This document shows positions 7,946 to 17,049 of a stretch of DNA of 64,000 bases, one piece after another (within the stretch, counting starts at the first letter, position 1; each line of letters starts with the position of its first letter). A program made the position numbers and the translations under genes. The stretch is taken from contig NZ_JADPVI010000001.1 in the NCBI RefSeq assembly GCF_015679325.1, positions 1,426,001 to 1,490,000 of the forward strand, in the 5' to 3' direction. The DNA is from Kaistella gelatinilytica (GTDB lineage: Bacteria; Bacteroidota; Bacteroidia; Flavobacteriales; Weeksellaceae). The notes below the pieces were generated by a model that worked only from the letters and a program-made list of their open reading frames with translations, ran no database searches and was not told where the DNA came from.

Positions 7946-8593
7946 ATGTCAGAACATTTCGAATTTTTAGATGTTTACAAAGCGATTATTTCTTTGATCG
8001 CCGGCTTGATTCTGGGTTTTGAAAGAGAAATGAAAGACAAATCTGCAGGTTTAAAAACGATTACGGTCATCACGCTGGGCTCGACTTTATTTTCAATTCT
8101 TTCCTACAAACTTTCGGGAACAGGCGATCCCACAAGAATTGCATCTTATATTGTAAGTGGAATAGGTTTTCTTGGAGCCGGAGTTATCTTCAAAAACGGA
8201 TTTAATGTTTACGGATTAACAACCGCCGGAATTATCTGGATCGCTTCTGCAATTGGAATGGCAATTGGTTTTGGCGAGGTTTATATTGCTTATACTTTTT
8301 TAATTTGTGCCCTGATCATTATCTATTCTGCGAAATATTTAACGAAACGGTACATGCCGCATTATCACAATAAGATCTTGAAATTCACTCTAACTACGGA
8401 ACGGTTTTTTACTAAGAAATCAATTTTGAAAGAGCTTAGAGGCATTGCAAGTGAGGTTACGGAAGTTGCATTTGAGAAAAATAATAATAATTTCATCCAG
8501 ATTACCGTAGATCTGCATATCAGTTCGTCGGCAATTGAAAAATTAGAAGATTATCTCATCAGTAATAAAGATCTGGAAGCTTTTACCTATTAA
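7946..8593 (+). CDS. MgtC/SapB family membrane protein
   Basis: 215 aa. Four to five membrane helices fill residues 10-130, with conserved GLILGFEREMKDKSAGLKT and GIGFLGAGVIFK, the signature of the MgtC/SapB family. The remaining 80 residues form a soluble ACT-like tail. In enterobacteria MgtC affects adaptation to low Mg2+ and inhibits the F1Fo ATP synthase; related proteins are of unknown function. It starts 23 bases after DUF3109, so it may end the same operon. It converges on tig with a shared hairpin between. Confidence 0.87.
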   Translation: MSEHFEFLDVYKAIISLIAGLILGFEREMKDKSAGLKTITVITLGSTLFSILSYKLSGTGDPTRIASYIVSGIGFLGAGVIFKNGFNVYGLTTAGIIWIASAIGMAIGFGEVYIAYTFLICALIIIYSAKYLTKRYMPHYHNKILKFTLTTERFFTKKSILKELRGIASEVTEVAFEKNNNNFIQITVDLHISSSAIEKLEDYLISNKDLEAFTY

Positions 8594-8616
8594 GAATAAA
8601 ATTTTTTAAAACAAAC

Positions 8617-8644
8617 AAATCCGTCTCATTGCTGAAACGGATTT
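8617..8644. terminator. Bidirectional terminator between mgtC-like gene and tig
   Basis: An 8-bp stem AAATCCGT / ACGGATTT encloses a 12-base loop, 23 bases after the MgtC-like stop and 19 bases after the tig stop. T-rich sequence follows on both strands, though the T-runs are short. Confidence 0.65.
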
Positions 8645-8663
8645 TATATTTATTAAAGTACAA

Positions 8664-9998
8664 TTACTTTTTCAATTCTTCTAAAAACTCGTCGTGAGAG
8701 ATTTTAGTTTCTTTTTTAGACGCTTTTTCCAGGATGACATCTTTCAATTTAGCCATTCCAACTTCAGAAGAAATCTGACGAACCTGCTCCTGATCTTTCA
8801 GCATCTCGATCGCATATTTTTGAACTTCATCATCACCCAAATGGTGAATTCCGTAAATCGCCAACTGATTTCTTACCAACTGTTCCGCTTGAGCTAAAAC
8901 ATCAGAATATTCCAGTTTGATTTCGTTATCATTCATCAATTTACCTTCGAGGATCTGGTATTTCAATTGATTTTTTTCAGCCTCCAAAATTTCTTTAGCC
9001 TGGTTTTCATCATTGATGTTTGCATTGCTGTGCATTAACCATTTTACCAAAAATGCTTCCGGAAGTTTTACATCTTCTTTTTCGTTGATCTGCTCCAAAA
9101 CCTTGTTTACGAAATGTACATCTGCATTTTGCTGAAAATATTCATCCAACTCAGTTTTCACTTTCGCTTTCAGTTCTTCTTCAGATTTCACAGTATCTTT
9201 TCCGTACACTTTATCGAATAGATCCTGGTTCAATTCAGCTAAGTTCAAACTGAAGAAATCTTTTACTTTCACTTCGATCTCGTTGTGATGTAAATGCTCA
9301 ACTTCTTCTGCATTAAAACTTAATTCCTTTGCCAACTCTTCGTTCGCAGCCAGATCAGCTTTTGAAACTTTCACTGATTCGTCTTTTTTCAAAGATTTCA
9401 CCAATTCGAAAGCCACTTTTTTAGTCGCATCGATCGTAATATTTTTTGGCGCGTGCTGGTGTTCTCCTTCTGCTCCTTCCTCAACAACCTGGCTGATCTC
9501 TAAAGCAATGGTAGAATCGTCTGCGATCGCATCTTGCGGAACCTGCTCAGCAAAACGCTTCTGCATGTTCTCGATACTTTGTCCGATCTCTTTATCAGAA
9601 GCTTCTACTTTGTAGTGAGGCGCTTCATATTTAGAAAGATCAATTTTGAATTCTGGTTCATAACCAACTTCAAAAGCAACAGACAACTGTTCTGCGTTAT
9701 GATTTAATTCTTCAACAGGCTGCGGAACCGGCTGACCAACCAATCTGAAATTATTATCGTTAATATAACCGTTCAAAGCTTCAGAAACCTGTTTATTAAT
9801 CTCTTCAAAAGCAATACCTGCTTCATATTGTTTTCTCACCATGCTCAATGGCACTTTTCCCTTTCTGAATCCAGGAACCTGTGCATTTTTCGCAAAGTTG
9901 TGCAATTGCTTTTCAACTTTTTCTTTGTAATCCGACTTATCTAATGTAACGGTAAGTAAAGCACTTACGTCGTCATGATTTGTAGCTGTAACGTTCAT
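8664..9998 (-). CDS. tig: Trigger factor (ribosome-associated chaperone)
   Basis: 444 aa. The ribosome-binding domain holds the signature GFRKGKVP near residue 45; a central PPIase-like region and a long C-terminal arm follow. It binds near the polypeptide exit tunnel and holds nascent chains. The start MNVTATNHDDVSA was preferred over an upstream in-frame codon (10025) because the extra nine residues are not part of the family. A stretch EGEHQHAPKN and the overall low similarity in the middle domain suggest a PPIase domain that is probably catalytically weak, as in many Bacteroidota. It is monocistronic, with a terminator at its 3' end. Confidence 0.93.
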   Translation of the reverse strand: MNVTATNHDDVSALLTVTLDKSDYKEKVEKQLHNFAKNAQVPGFRKGKVPLSMVRKQYEAGIAFEEINKQVSEALNGYINDNNFRLVGQPVPQPVEELNHNAEQLSVAFEVGYEPEFKIDLSKYEAPHYKVEASDKEIGQSIENMQKRFAEQVPQDAIADDSTIALEISQVVEEGAEGEHQHAPKNITIDATKKVAFELVKSLKKDESVKVSKADLAANEELAKELSFNAEEVEHLHHNEIEVKVKDFFSLNLAELNQDLFDKVYGKDTVKSEEELKAKVKTELDEYFQQNADVHFVNKVLEQINEKEDVKLPEAFLVKWLMHSNANINDENQAKEILEAEKNQLKYQILEGKLMNDNEIKLEYSDVLAQAEQLVRNQLAIYGIHHLGDDEVQKYAIEMLKDQEQVRQISSEVGMAKLKDVILEKASKKETKISHDEFLEELKK

Positions 9999-10191
9999 TA
10001 TAATTAATTGAAATTTAGGTTGCAAAAATAGGAATTTTTTTTTAAAAGTTGAGGACGATAAAATGCTAATAAACGTTAAAAATCAATTGATAAGCTTAAA
10101 TTTTGGAAAGATGCAGCCTGAATCAGGTTACGGAAAAGTAAAAAGTGTTTCCGAATCGTACTTTCCTCCTTAAATTTTACCGTCCCCAATT

Positions 10192-12648
10192 TTAGAATGT
10201 TTTGACCAGTTTAAAACTGATGTTTCTGCCCATGTTGTAAATGCCAAGATGTCCGTTTGGCGACGATGAATATTGCTCGAAATATTTTAATCTGCTTAAA
10301 TGATCCTGATAAGCGACATCAAATAAATTATTTGCCAGAAAATACACATCAACAATGTTGGCGCCGTTTCTGTCTTTTAAGGACGTTCCAAAACCAAGAT
10401 TGATGAGAGAATAACCTTTGGTTGGCGTTTCTGTATCGTCATAACTGTAAACTCTGTCCTGCGTCGCTGTGTATTGTAACTGCAATTTTAAAAATGTTTT
10501 CGAAAATAGATTAGAATTTTCGAGCAGATCATAACGCAGTTCTGAAACTAAACGGAATGGCGGCATCTGCGGCACATATTTATTGTCATTATTTCTTTCT
10601 GCGCCGGTAAAACTTTTATTGTCCCCATAGATCAAAGAGGCAGAATTTTCGAAATGTAAATTTTTAATGAGGTGAAAATCAATGTTACCTTCTAAGCCGT
10701 AAAGTAAAACTTTTCCCTGCTGAAATTTATATGTTGGATATTCCTGACCGCCGCTTTCACTTAAGATATCATTTCCATCAGCATTCTGCAAACGGGAGTT
10801 ATAGATGTAATTATCGATCTGGTTCACAAATAAACTGGTGCCAATATTCAAAACTTTGGAGGAATAAGTTCCGCCAAAATCTGCCTGACTGCTAAATTCA
10901 GGTTTAAAGGCAGAATTCCCGATCTGAAAAAATCCCGTTCCCGGATGGACTCCGTTTGCAGAAATTTCTGAAATATTCGGTGCTCTGTAGCCGCGCGCTA
11001 TGTTGGCTTTTATCGACCAGGCTCGGTTGAACACATAACTTCCGCCTAAACTTCCCGTCACGCCATCAAAATTGGCAGAATAATTACTAAAAGGGTGATC
11101 TGCACCAACTCGGTCATTTCCATAAACCGGTTCGTCAAAACCACTTACAGGATTAGGTTTCGTAAATAATTCATCATTTTTAAATTTTCGGTGATCGTAA
11201 CGGATCCCACCTGCTAAACTTAGTTTTTCCCAGTCTTTTTTGATGGAAATAAATCCGCCCAGATCAAACTGGCTGTAAGAAGGGATCACAAATTCGGTTC
11301 CGCTAAGAACATAATTATTTTGATTCATCCCATTTACTCCAAAAACGATTGCCCATTTATCAAATTCCGGCAAATAATATTTTAGATCATAATTAAAGGT
11401 ATTCAGTTTTAAAAATAGTCCCGGCGTATCCTGATAAGGTTCTTCCGGATGACTGTATTCCCTTCTGCGACTGCTTTGGTAAGCAAAATTGGCATCTAAC
11501 CTGCTTTTTCCGAGAAAGAAACTATTTCGAAGGTAGGCTCTGTAATGCTGAACTCTCTGGTGAATTACCGAAATATTGTAAGATGTTAAATCTCTCTGAC
11601 TTACGATCGGTCGAAAATTATCGGCTTCGGTGATCTGGCTGGTAAATTGTCTGGAAAGAGAATCCCGGCTGCCGTCGGGAATTTCCTGCAGATCATCGAA
11701 AAGGGAAACATTCAAATGACTGAATCCCCATTTTTTATGAACGCCGAAAAAAACATTTGCTGCAGTTTCATTAAATCCTGTATTGTAAACTCTGCCGTCG
11801 ATGGAATTTTTATAATCGATCGCTTGTTTTTTAGAAAATCTGCCACCATATTCGAAACCGTTTTTATTTCCGGTTAAAAATAGTGAACTTCCTAACAGCC
11901 GGTTATTGCTCTGGTATTCCGCCAGTGCAGATCCCGATATTTTTCCTTCCGGTCCTGTACTCGTCGGAATTAAATTAACAACTCCCGCCAAAGCGTCAGA
12001 TCCGTACATCAAACTCGCGGGACCTTTAATGATCTCTATTTTATCAATGCCGTAATCATCAACCTCAATTCCATGCTCATCACCCCACTGTTGCCCTTCT
12101 TGCCGAACTCCGTCATATAAAGTCAGAATTCTGTTGAAACCAAGACCTCTAATATAAGGTTTTGAAATATTTGGACCCGTTGTAACCGTACTTACACCGG
12201 GAATTTTTGCGATCGCATCAATAATATTAGTAGAAAGATTGGTGGTGAGATATTCTTTGTTAATACTCACAATTGGCAGAGGTGACTTTTTAATTTGCGT
12301 GGCTTTCGAAGAACCGGTAATTACGACCTCCGCGATTTCTGTGGAACTTTTATCTAAATTGAAATCTTCTACAGTTGCTCCCTGTACAGCTACGGTTTGT
12401 GAGTAAGACTTGTAACCGGTAACATTTGCTTCCACCAGATATTCTGCGGCTGGAATGTTAGTGAAGGTATAATTTCCCGAGGCATCAGTTAGTATAGAAT
12501 TGTGAAGATCGGCGATTGTAATTTTAACTTTTGAGATGGGTTTATTGGTATTCAGATCAACTACTTTACCTGTTAAAGAGTTTTGAGCATATCCGAAAAA
12601 ACCAAGAGCTAAGCCAAAAATTAGGCTGATTATATATTTAAAGTTCAT
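10192..12648 (-). CDS. TonB-dependent outer-membrane receptor
   Basis: 818 aa. A signal peptide (MNFKYIISLIFGLALGFFGYAQ) is followed by a carboxypeptidase-D regulatory-like beta-sandwich (about 25-105), a plug (about 115-225, with IPGVSTVTTGPNISKPYIRG and the LMYGSDALAGVVN motif) and a 22-strand barrel ending in Phe (FKLVKTF). It imports a ligand through the outer membrane using TonB energy. The plug resembles FepA/CirA- or copper-related receptors rather than SusC: length is about 820, not about 1000, and no SusD follows. The gene upstream encodes a small His/Cys-rich protein, so a metal ion or metal chelate is the likeliest ligand (inference). Confidence 0.9.
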   Translation of the reverse strand: MNFKYIISLIFGLALGFFGYAQNSLTGKVVDLNTNKPISKVKITIADLHNSILTDASGNYTFTNIPAAEYLVEANVTGYKSYSQTVAVQGATVEDFNLDKSSTEIAEVVITGSSKATQIKKSPLPIVSINKEYLTTNLSTNIIDAIAKIPGVSTVTTGPNISKPYIRGLGFNRILTLYDGVRQEGQQWGDEHGIEVDDYGIDKIEIIKGPASLMYGSDALAGVVNLIPTSTGPEGKISGSALAEYQSNNRLLGSSLFLTGNKNGFEYGGRFSKKQAIDYKNSIDGRVYNTGFNETAANVFFGVHKKWGFSHLNVSLFDDLQEIPDGSRDSLSRQFTSQITEADNFRPIVSQRDLTSYNISVIHQRVQHYRAYLRNSFFLGKSRLDANFAYQSSRRREYSHPEEPYQDTPGLFLKLNTFNYDLKYYLPEFDKWAIVFGVNGMNQNNYVLSGTEFVIPSYSQFDLGGFISIKKDWEKLSLAGGIRYDHRKFKNDELFTKPNPVSGFDEPVYGNDRVGADHPFSNYSANFDGVTGSLGGSYVFNRAWSIKANIARGYRAPNISEISANGVHPGTGFFQIGNSAFKPEFSSQADFGGTYSSKVLNIGTSLFVNQIDNYIYNSRLQNADGNDILSESGGQEYPTYKFQQGKVLLYGLEGNIDFHLIKNLHFENSASLIYGDNKSFTGAERNNDNKYVPQMPPFRLVSELRYDLLENSNLFSKTFLKLQLQYTATQDRVYSYDDTETPTKGYSLINLGFGTSLKDRNGANIVDVYFLANNLFDVAYQDHLSRLKYFEQYSSSPNGHLGIYNMGRNISFKLVKTF

Positions 12649-12816
12649 TTAATTTTTATTTAAAGTTGCTGCAACAAAAAGAATTTGCTGCAAATAATGG
12701 AAATTCATCCCCTGAGAATTTATTTTTAATGTAAATTACAGGAGAATGCCGACAGAAAACACAGAGAGGTTTTCCAAAATATGGAAAGCTAAGTTGTTTT
12801 TAAACCGGTGAAAATT

Positions 12817-13170
12817 TTAAATAAAATTGGGTGGACCCCGAAGTTGTAAATAGAAAAATTCCCGTTTGGCAAATCGCTGTTGATACGCAAAAATCTGCTC
12901 TTGAAAATCTACACTTTTAGAAAAACTAAACTGAAAATCCTGTGGAACCAGAGAATTTCCGGAGTAAAGAATATGACAGGAAAGACATTCAGAATATGCT
13001 TCGGTCATCGTGCTTGTTGTAAAAGTTTTTTCTGATTTTTTAAAATGAAAATCTTTGAAAACCTCCGCACTTCCATGATGGTGAAAATTTTGAGAAAATA
13101 AAGCCACAAAAAGATAAACGCTTCCAAAAAAGGCAGCGAAAATTCTTTTGAATTTTTTTTCTCTAAACAT
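12817..13170 (-). CDS. Small His/Cys-rich exported protein, probable metal-binding companion of the TonB receptor
   Basis: 117 aa. A hydrophobic N-terminal segment (about residues 9-25) acts as signal or anchor, then NFHHHG, ECLSCH (CxxCH-like, with only one such motif) and a C-terminus QLRGPPNFI. The family is not named to my knowledge; proteins with a HHHG segment, a Cys pair and an LRGPP-like end occur next to TonB receptors in Bacteroidota, reminiscent of DUF2946-type proteins near copper receptors in proteobacteria. It lies 168 bases upstream of the receptor on the same strand. Metal binding is inferred from His/Cys content. Confidence 0.65.
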   Translation of the reverse strand: MFREKKFKRIFAAFFGSVYLFVALFSQNFHHHGSAEVFKDFHFKKSEKTFTTSTMTEAYSECLSCHILYSGNSLVPQDFQFSFSKSVDFQEQIFAYQQRFAKREFFYLQLRGPPNFI

Positions 13171-13174
13171 TCTG

Positions 13175-13182
13175 CAAAACTA
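13175..13182 (-). promoter_or_regulatory. -7 box abutting the His/Cys-rich gene (possible leaderless promoter)
   Basis: On the minus strand TAGTTTTG, then CAGA, then the ATG at 13170. The gap of four bases predicts a transcript starting at or next to the start codon. Confidence 0.5.
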
Positions 13183-13236
13183 GGCATTTTTACCAAATGT
13201 TATGCAACAAAGCTTTAATCTTTAAACTTGTTTTCG

Positions 13237-13244
13237 TAAATTTG
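13237..13244 (+). promoter_or_regulatory. Putative -7 box of pfkA (TAAATTTG)
   Basis: TAAATTTG fits TANNTTTG and ends 17 bases before the pfkA ATG. It probably drives the pfkA-gap pair. Confidence 0.45.
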
Positions 13245-13261
13245 TGCTGAAATTTTAATGT

Positions 13262-14248
13262 ATGAAAGAAAGTGCTGTAAAAAAAATTGCAGTTTTTACA
13301 TCCGGTGGCGATGCTCCGGGAATGAATGCCGCATTAAGAGCGGTCGTAAGAACGGCAAGTTATTATAATATAGAATGTTACGGAGTTCGGGAAGGTTACA
13401 ACGGTTTAATTAATGACGATTTTACGAGAATGGGACCTCGCTCTGTGAAAAATATAATTACAGAAGGCGGCACCATCTTGAAATCTGCACGATCATTAGA
13501 ATTCAAAACAAAAGAAGGCCGACAAAAAGCCTACGAGAACTGTGTAAAACGCGGCATTGATGGTATGGTCTGTATCGGCGGCGACGGAACTTTCAGAGGT
13601 GCAGAAGTTTTCAATAAAGAATACGGAATTAAAGTAATCGGTGTTCCCGGAACGATCGATAACGATATTTTCGGTACCGATAACACGATCGGTTACGATA
13701 CTGCACTCAATACTGCGATGGAAGCGATCGATAAAATTCGGGACACCGCAACCTCACACAACAGGATCTTCTTTGTGGAAGTAATGGGACGCGATGCAGG
13801 TTTTATTGCCCTCAACAGTGGTTTGGCAACCGGCGCGATCGGTATTTTAATTCCAGAAAAAAAAGACAGTATCGAAGATCTTTTTACAAGATTTGAGCGA
13901 GCAGAAAAAGCGGGCAAAGCTTCAAGTATCGTTGTAGTGGCAGAAGGGGAAAAATTAGGAAGTATTTACGATATCGCAAAAGCGACTCAGGCTGGTTTTC
14001 CAGATTACGATATTCGGGTTGCGATCTTAGGTCATATTCAGCGCGGCGGATCACCAAGTTGTGCAGACCGCGTACTGGCAAGTCGATTGGGTTACGGCGC
14101 AGTGATCGGTTTGATGGACGGTAAAACGAATATGATGGCAGGAATGCAGTCGAATAAATTAACCTTCACTTCGATCGACGAAGCCATCAAAAAACACAAC
14201 GAAATGGATCAGGAATTACTGAAAATATCAGAAATTCTCGCAATTTAA
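13262..14248 (+). CDS. pfkA: ATP-dependent 6-phosphofructokinase
   Basis: 328 aa, normal for bacterial PfkA. It phosphorylates fructose 6-phosphate to fructose 1,6-bisphosphate, the committed step of glycolysis. Visible motifs: ATP-binding TSGGDAPGMNAALRAVVR, IGGDGTFRGA (ATP/PPi-determining GGDGT with Gly, the ATP type), catalytic GTIDNDIFGTDNTIGYDTA, VEVMGRDAGFIA and GHIQRGGSPS. It is followed by gap 32 bases downstream on the same strand, so two glycolytic steps are coexpressed. Confidence 0.96.
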   Translation: MKESAVKKIAVFTSGGDAPGMNAALRAVVRTASYYNIECYGVREGYNGLINDDFTRMGPRSVKNIITEGGTILKSARSLEFKTKEGRQKAYENCVKRGIDGMVCIGGDGTFRGAEVFNKEYGIKVIGVPGTIDNDIFGTDNTIGYDTALNTAMEAIDKIRDTATSHNRIFFVEVMGRDAGFIALNSGLATGAIGILIPEKKDSIEDLFTRFERAEKAGKASSIVVVAEGEKLGSIYDIAKATQAGFPDYDIRVAILGHIQRGGSPSCADRVLASRLGYGAVIGLMDGKTNMMAGMQSNKLTFTSIDEAIKKHNEMDQELLKISEILAI

Positions 14249-14265
14249 TTTAACAATAAATTTAA

Positions 14266-15285
<1,020 letters not shown>

Positions 15286-15321
15286 TACATAAATAATTGG
15301 TAATAAGCAATTAGCAATAGG

Positions 15322-15350
15322 AACCTCTCGAAATTCGGGAGGTTTTTTTT
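15322..15350 (+). terminator. Rho-independent terminator of pfkA-gap
   Basis: The stem AACCTCTCG / CGGGAGGTT (one G-U pair) encloses a 5-base loop and runs into eight T residues, 36 bases after the gap stop codon. Confidence 0.88.
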
Positions 15351-15360
15351 GTGTGATGAT

Positions 15361-15470
15361 CTGGGCAATCCCCTCGCCAACGCAAAAACCACAACTCGGG
15401 TCGGGCTATCAGTTGCAATCTTTTTTTACAAAAAAGGATTTCCACTTCTATCCCTATTGCAAACTCCGCA
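15361..15470 (+). repeat. Intergenic repeat element, copy 1
   Basis: A member of the family described under Findings. It starts with GGGCAATCCCC, contains TCGGGTCGGGCTATC, then the core hairpin ATCTTTTTTT/AAAAAAGGAT and TTTCCACTTC. It lies in the gap to MpaB junction directly after the terminator. A short open frame across it is not a gene. Confidence 0.65.
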
Positions 15471-15555
15471 AAGTTGAAAGACTCGGCTCAAAAATTGATG
15501 AAAAATTCCGTAATTTGATAAGGGTAAGAAATCTTCAAGTTAAATAATAGTAAGT

Positions 15556-16752
15556 ATGAAACCAAAATTCCAAAATTCACTACACTTCATCAATTATTGG
15601 GAAAAAGGAAACGGCAAAGAATTGCTGGATTGGTCGAATATAAATCCAGATTTTCAAACCTTTCAGAAATTCGCACCCCTTTATCACCAAGTCGATAATC
15701 TGGGAGATGAAGTGGTGAAAGAAACCTATCTGAAACTTCCCTACAACGAAGCAAGTTCTTTGATAAAAAAATATTCAGAAAACCCCATTTCCGAAAATGA
15801 AGAAGCTCCGGAAAGTCTAAAAAAATTCTTTCTTCAAACACAGGATATTCCCGACTGGTTCGATGAAAAATTAGCCAATGTCGGTGCCAGATTCTGTATG
15901 CGGACCGGTGCAAATGGTTTGATCATTCTGCGGGATTTCACTTTGATGGGCGGTTATGATTTTGCTTACCTTAACAAACCTTTAATCTTCACCGGAGCTT
16001 TAAAAAAAGGCGCCGTTAAAAGATTGAAAGACACGCTGGAATTCTGGGTTCATGTTACACGAGAAAATGCTTTAAAACCGAATTCTGAAGCTTATCAATT
16101 GATCGTAAGAACAAGATTGATGCATTCATACGCAAGATTGAAAATCAAGGAAAAAACCGACTGGGATTTTCAAAACTGGGGAGAACCGATTAATTCCTGG
16201 GACATGATCGCAACGTATACAGGATTTTCCTTAGTATTCATGCAGGGTTTAAAAAAACTCGGAATAAAAATTTCAGCCGAAGAAGAAACCGGACTTTTTC
16301 ACCTTTGGAAATACATCGGCTATTTATTGGGAATTCCTGCAGAATTTCTACCCGAAAACCGTCAGCAAGCAGTTGAACAGTTTTACTGGTGGACCACCAT
16401 TCAGGATAAAGGCGATGAAGATTCGGCGCACCTTGCTCAGGCTTTGCTCCAGGAAAATTTAGACAATACGATTTACAAACATCCGTTTCAGCGAAAAATG
16501 TTGCTAAGACTTCATCAAAGCATGAACTGGCATTTGTTGGATGGAGAAATTAATGATCGTTTGCAAATTCCAAAACCTAGAAAAGCATTTTCGATCTTTC
16601 CAAAAATCGTCAGAAGAGGAAATTTGGTTTCCCAAAAGATTTATCTGCGGAACTTTCAGCAATACGAAAAGCTTGTAGAAATGGGAAGTTTACAACAGCA
16701 GAAAGTTCTCGATGATTACATCAAACATACGCCGAAAGATTTTCATTATTAA
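15556..16752 (+). CDS. Oxygenase MpaB family protein (DUF2236)
   Basis: 398 aa, no signal peptide and no clear membrane helix. The middle (about 95-340) matches the MpaB/rubber-oxygenase catalytic domain, with ARFCMRTGANGLIILRDFTLMGGYDFAY, HVTRENALKPNSEAY, RTRLMHSYAR, SWDMIATYTGFS and LWKYIGYLLGIPAEFLP. Family members use heme b for oxidative C-C cleavage (latex clearing protein, fungal MpaB'). Arg and His residues in these motifs are the expected heme-pocket positions. The substrate is unknown. It is a stand-alone gene with an independent upstream repeat element and a REP-like hairpin downstream. Confidence 0.8.
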   Translation: MKPKFQNSLHFINYWEKGNGKELLDWSNINPDFQTFQKFAPLYHQVDNLGDEVVKETYLKLPYNEASSLIKKYSENPISENEEAPESLKKFFLQTQDIPDWFDEKLANVGARFCMRTGANGLIILRDFTLMGGYDFAYLNKPLIFTGALKKGAVKRLKDTLEFWVHVTRENALKPNSEAYQLIVRTRLMHSYARLKIKEKTDWDFQNWGEPINSWDMIATYTGFSLVFMQGLKKLGIKISAEEETGLFHLWKYIGYLLGIPAEFLPENRQQAVEQFYWWTTIQDKGDEDSAHLAQALLQENLDNTIYKHPFQRKMLLRLHQSMNWHLLDGEINDRLQIPKPRKAFSIFPKIVRRGNLVSQKIYLRNFQQYEKLVEMGSLQQQKVLDDYIKHTPKDFHY

Positions 16753-16862
16753 AACATTTATAAACGGTTACTTTTTGAGTTTTAAACGAATATTATAAAT
16801 TTTAAATGTACTTCTTTAAGTTTAAAATTTATTTTTAGTTTTGACATTGACGATAAAAGGTT

Positions 16863-16930
16863 TATAGGTTTTGGCTAAAGCCGTTTGAACTTTATCTTTT
16901 GCCAAACGGGCTAAAGCCCGTTCCTATTGA
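16863..16930 (+). repeat. REP-like palindromic element
   Basis: Two palindromes with one core: GGCTAAAGCC near 16873-16882 and a perfect 8-bp hairpin AACGGGCT-AA-AGCCCGTT at 16905-16922, followed by CCTATTGA. The sequence AACGGGCTAAAGCCCGTTCC is one I recall as a dispersed extragenic element in Flavobacteriia. No REP-associated transposase is in the window. It lies between the convergent MpaB and GH13 genes. Confidence 0.6.
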
Positions 16931-16998
16931 TTTTAAACTTTAAAAGAACAGGTTAACATCTAATTCTCCTAAAAATTACAAATACATTTTCAAAACAA

Positions 16999-17027
16999 GA
17001 ACGGTTCGCAAAATCTGCGAACCGTTC
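16999..17027. terminator. Terminator hairpin after the GH13 gene
   Basis: A perfect 12-bp stem GAACGGTTCGCA / TGCGAACCGTTC with a 5-base loop, 22 bases after the GH13 stop codon. On the minus strand it is followed by TTGTTTTG, a modest T-rich tail. It could also serve the convergent plus-strand gene. Confidence 0.7.
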
Positions 17028-17049
17028 CCAATTTAATTTGAATATAAAG

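Noticed and set aside
13005-13196. Open frame of 63 codons overlapping the His/Cys-rich gene
   Set aside because: It overlaps 12817-13170 in another frame and starts upstream of its promoter box; the other frame has a signal segment and a meaningful C-terminus.
15353-15547. Open frame of 64 codons after gap
   Set aside because: It lies over repeat copy 1 and has no similarity to a protein family; no promoter or ribosome site.
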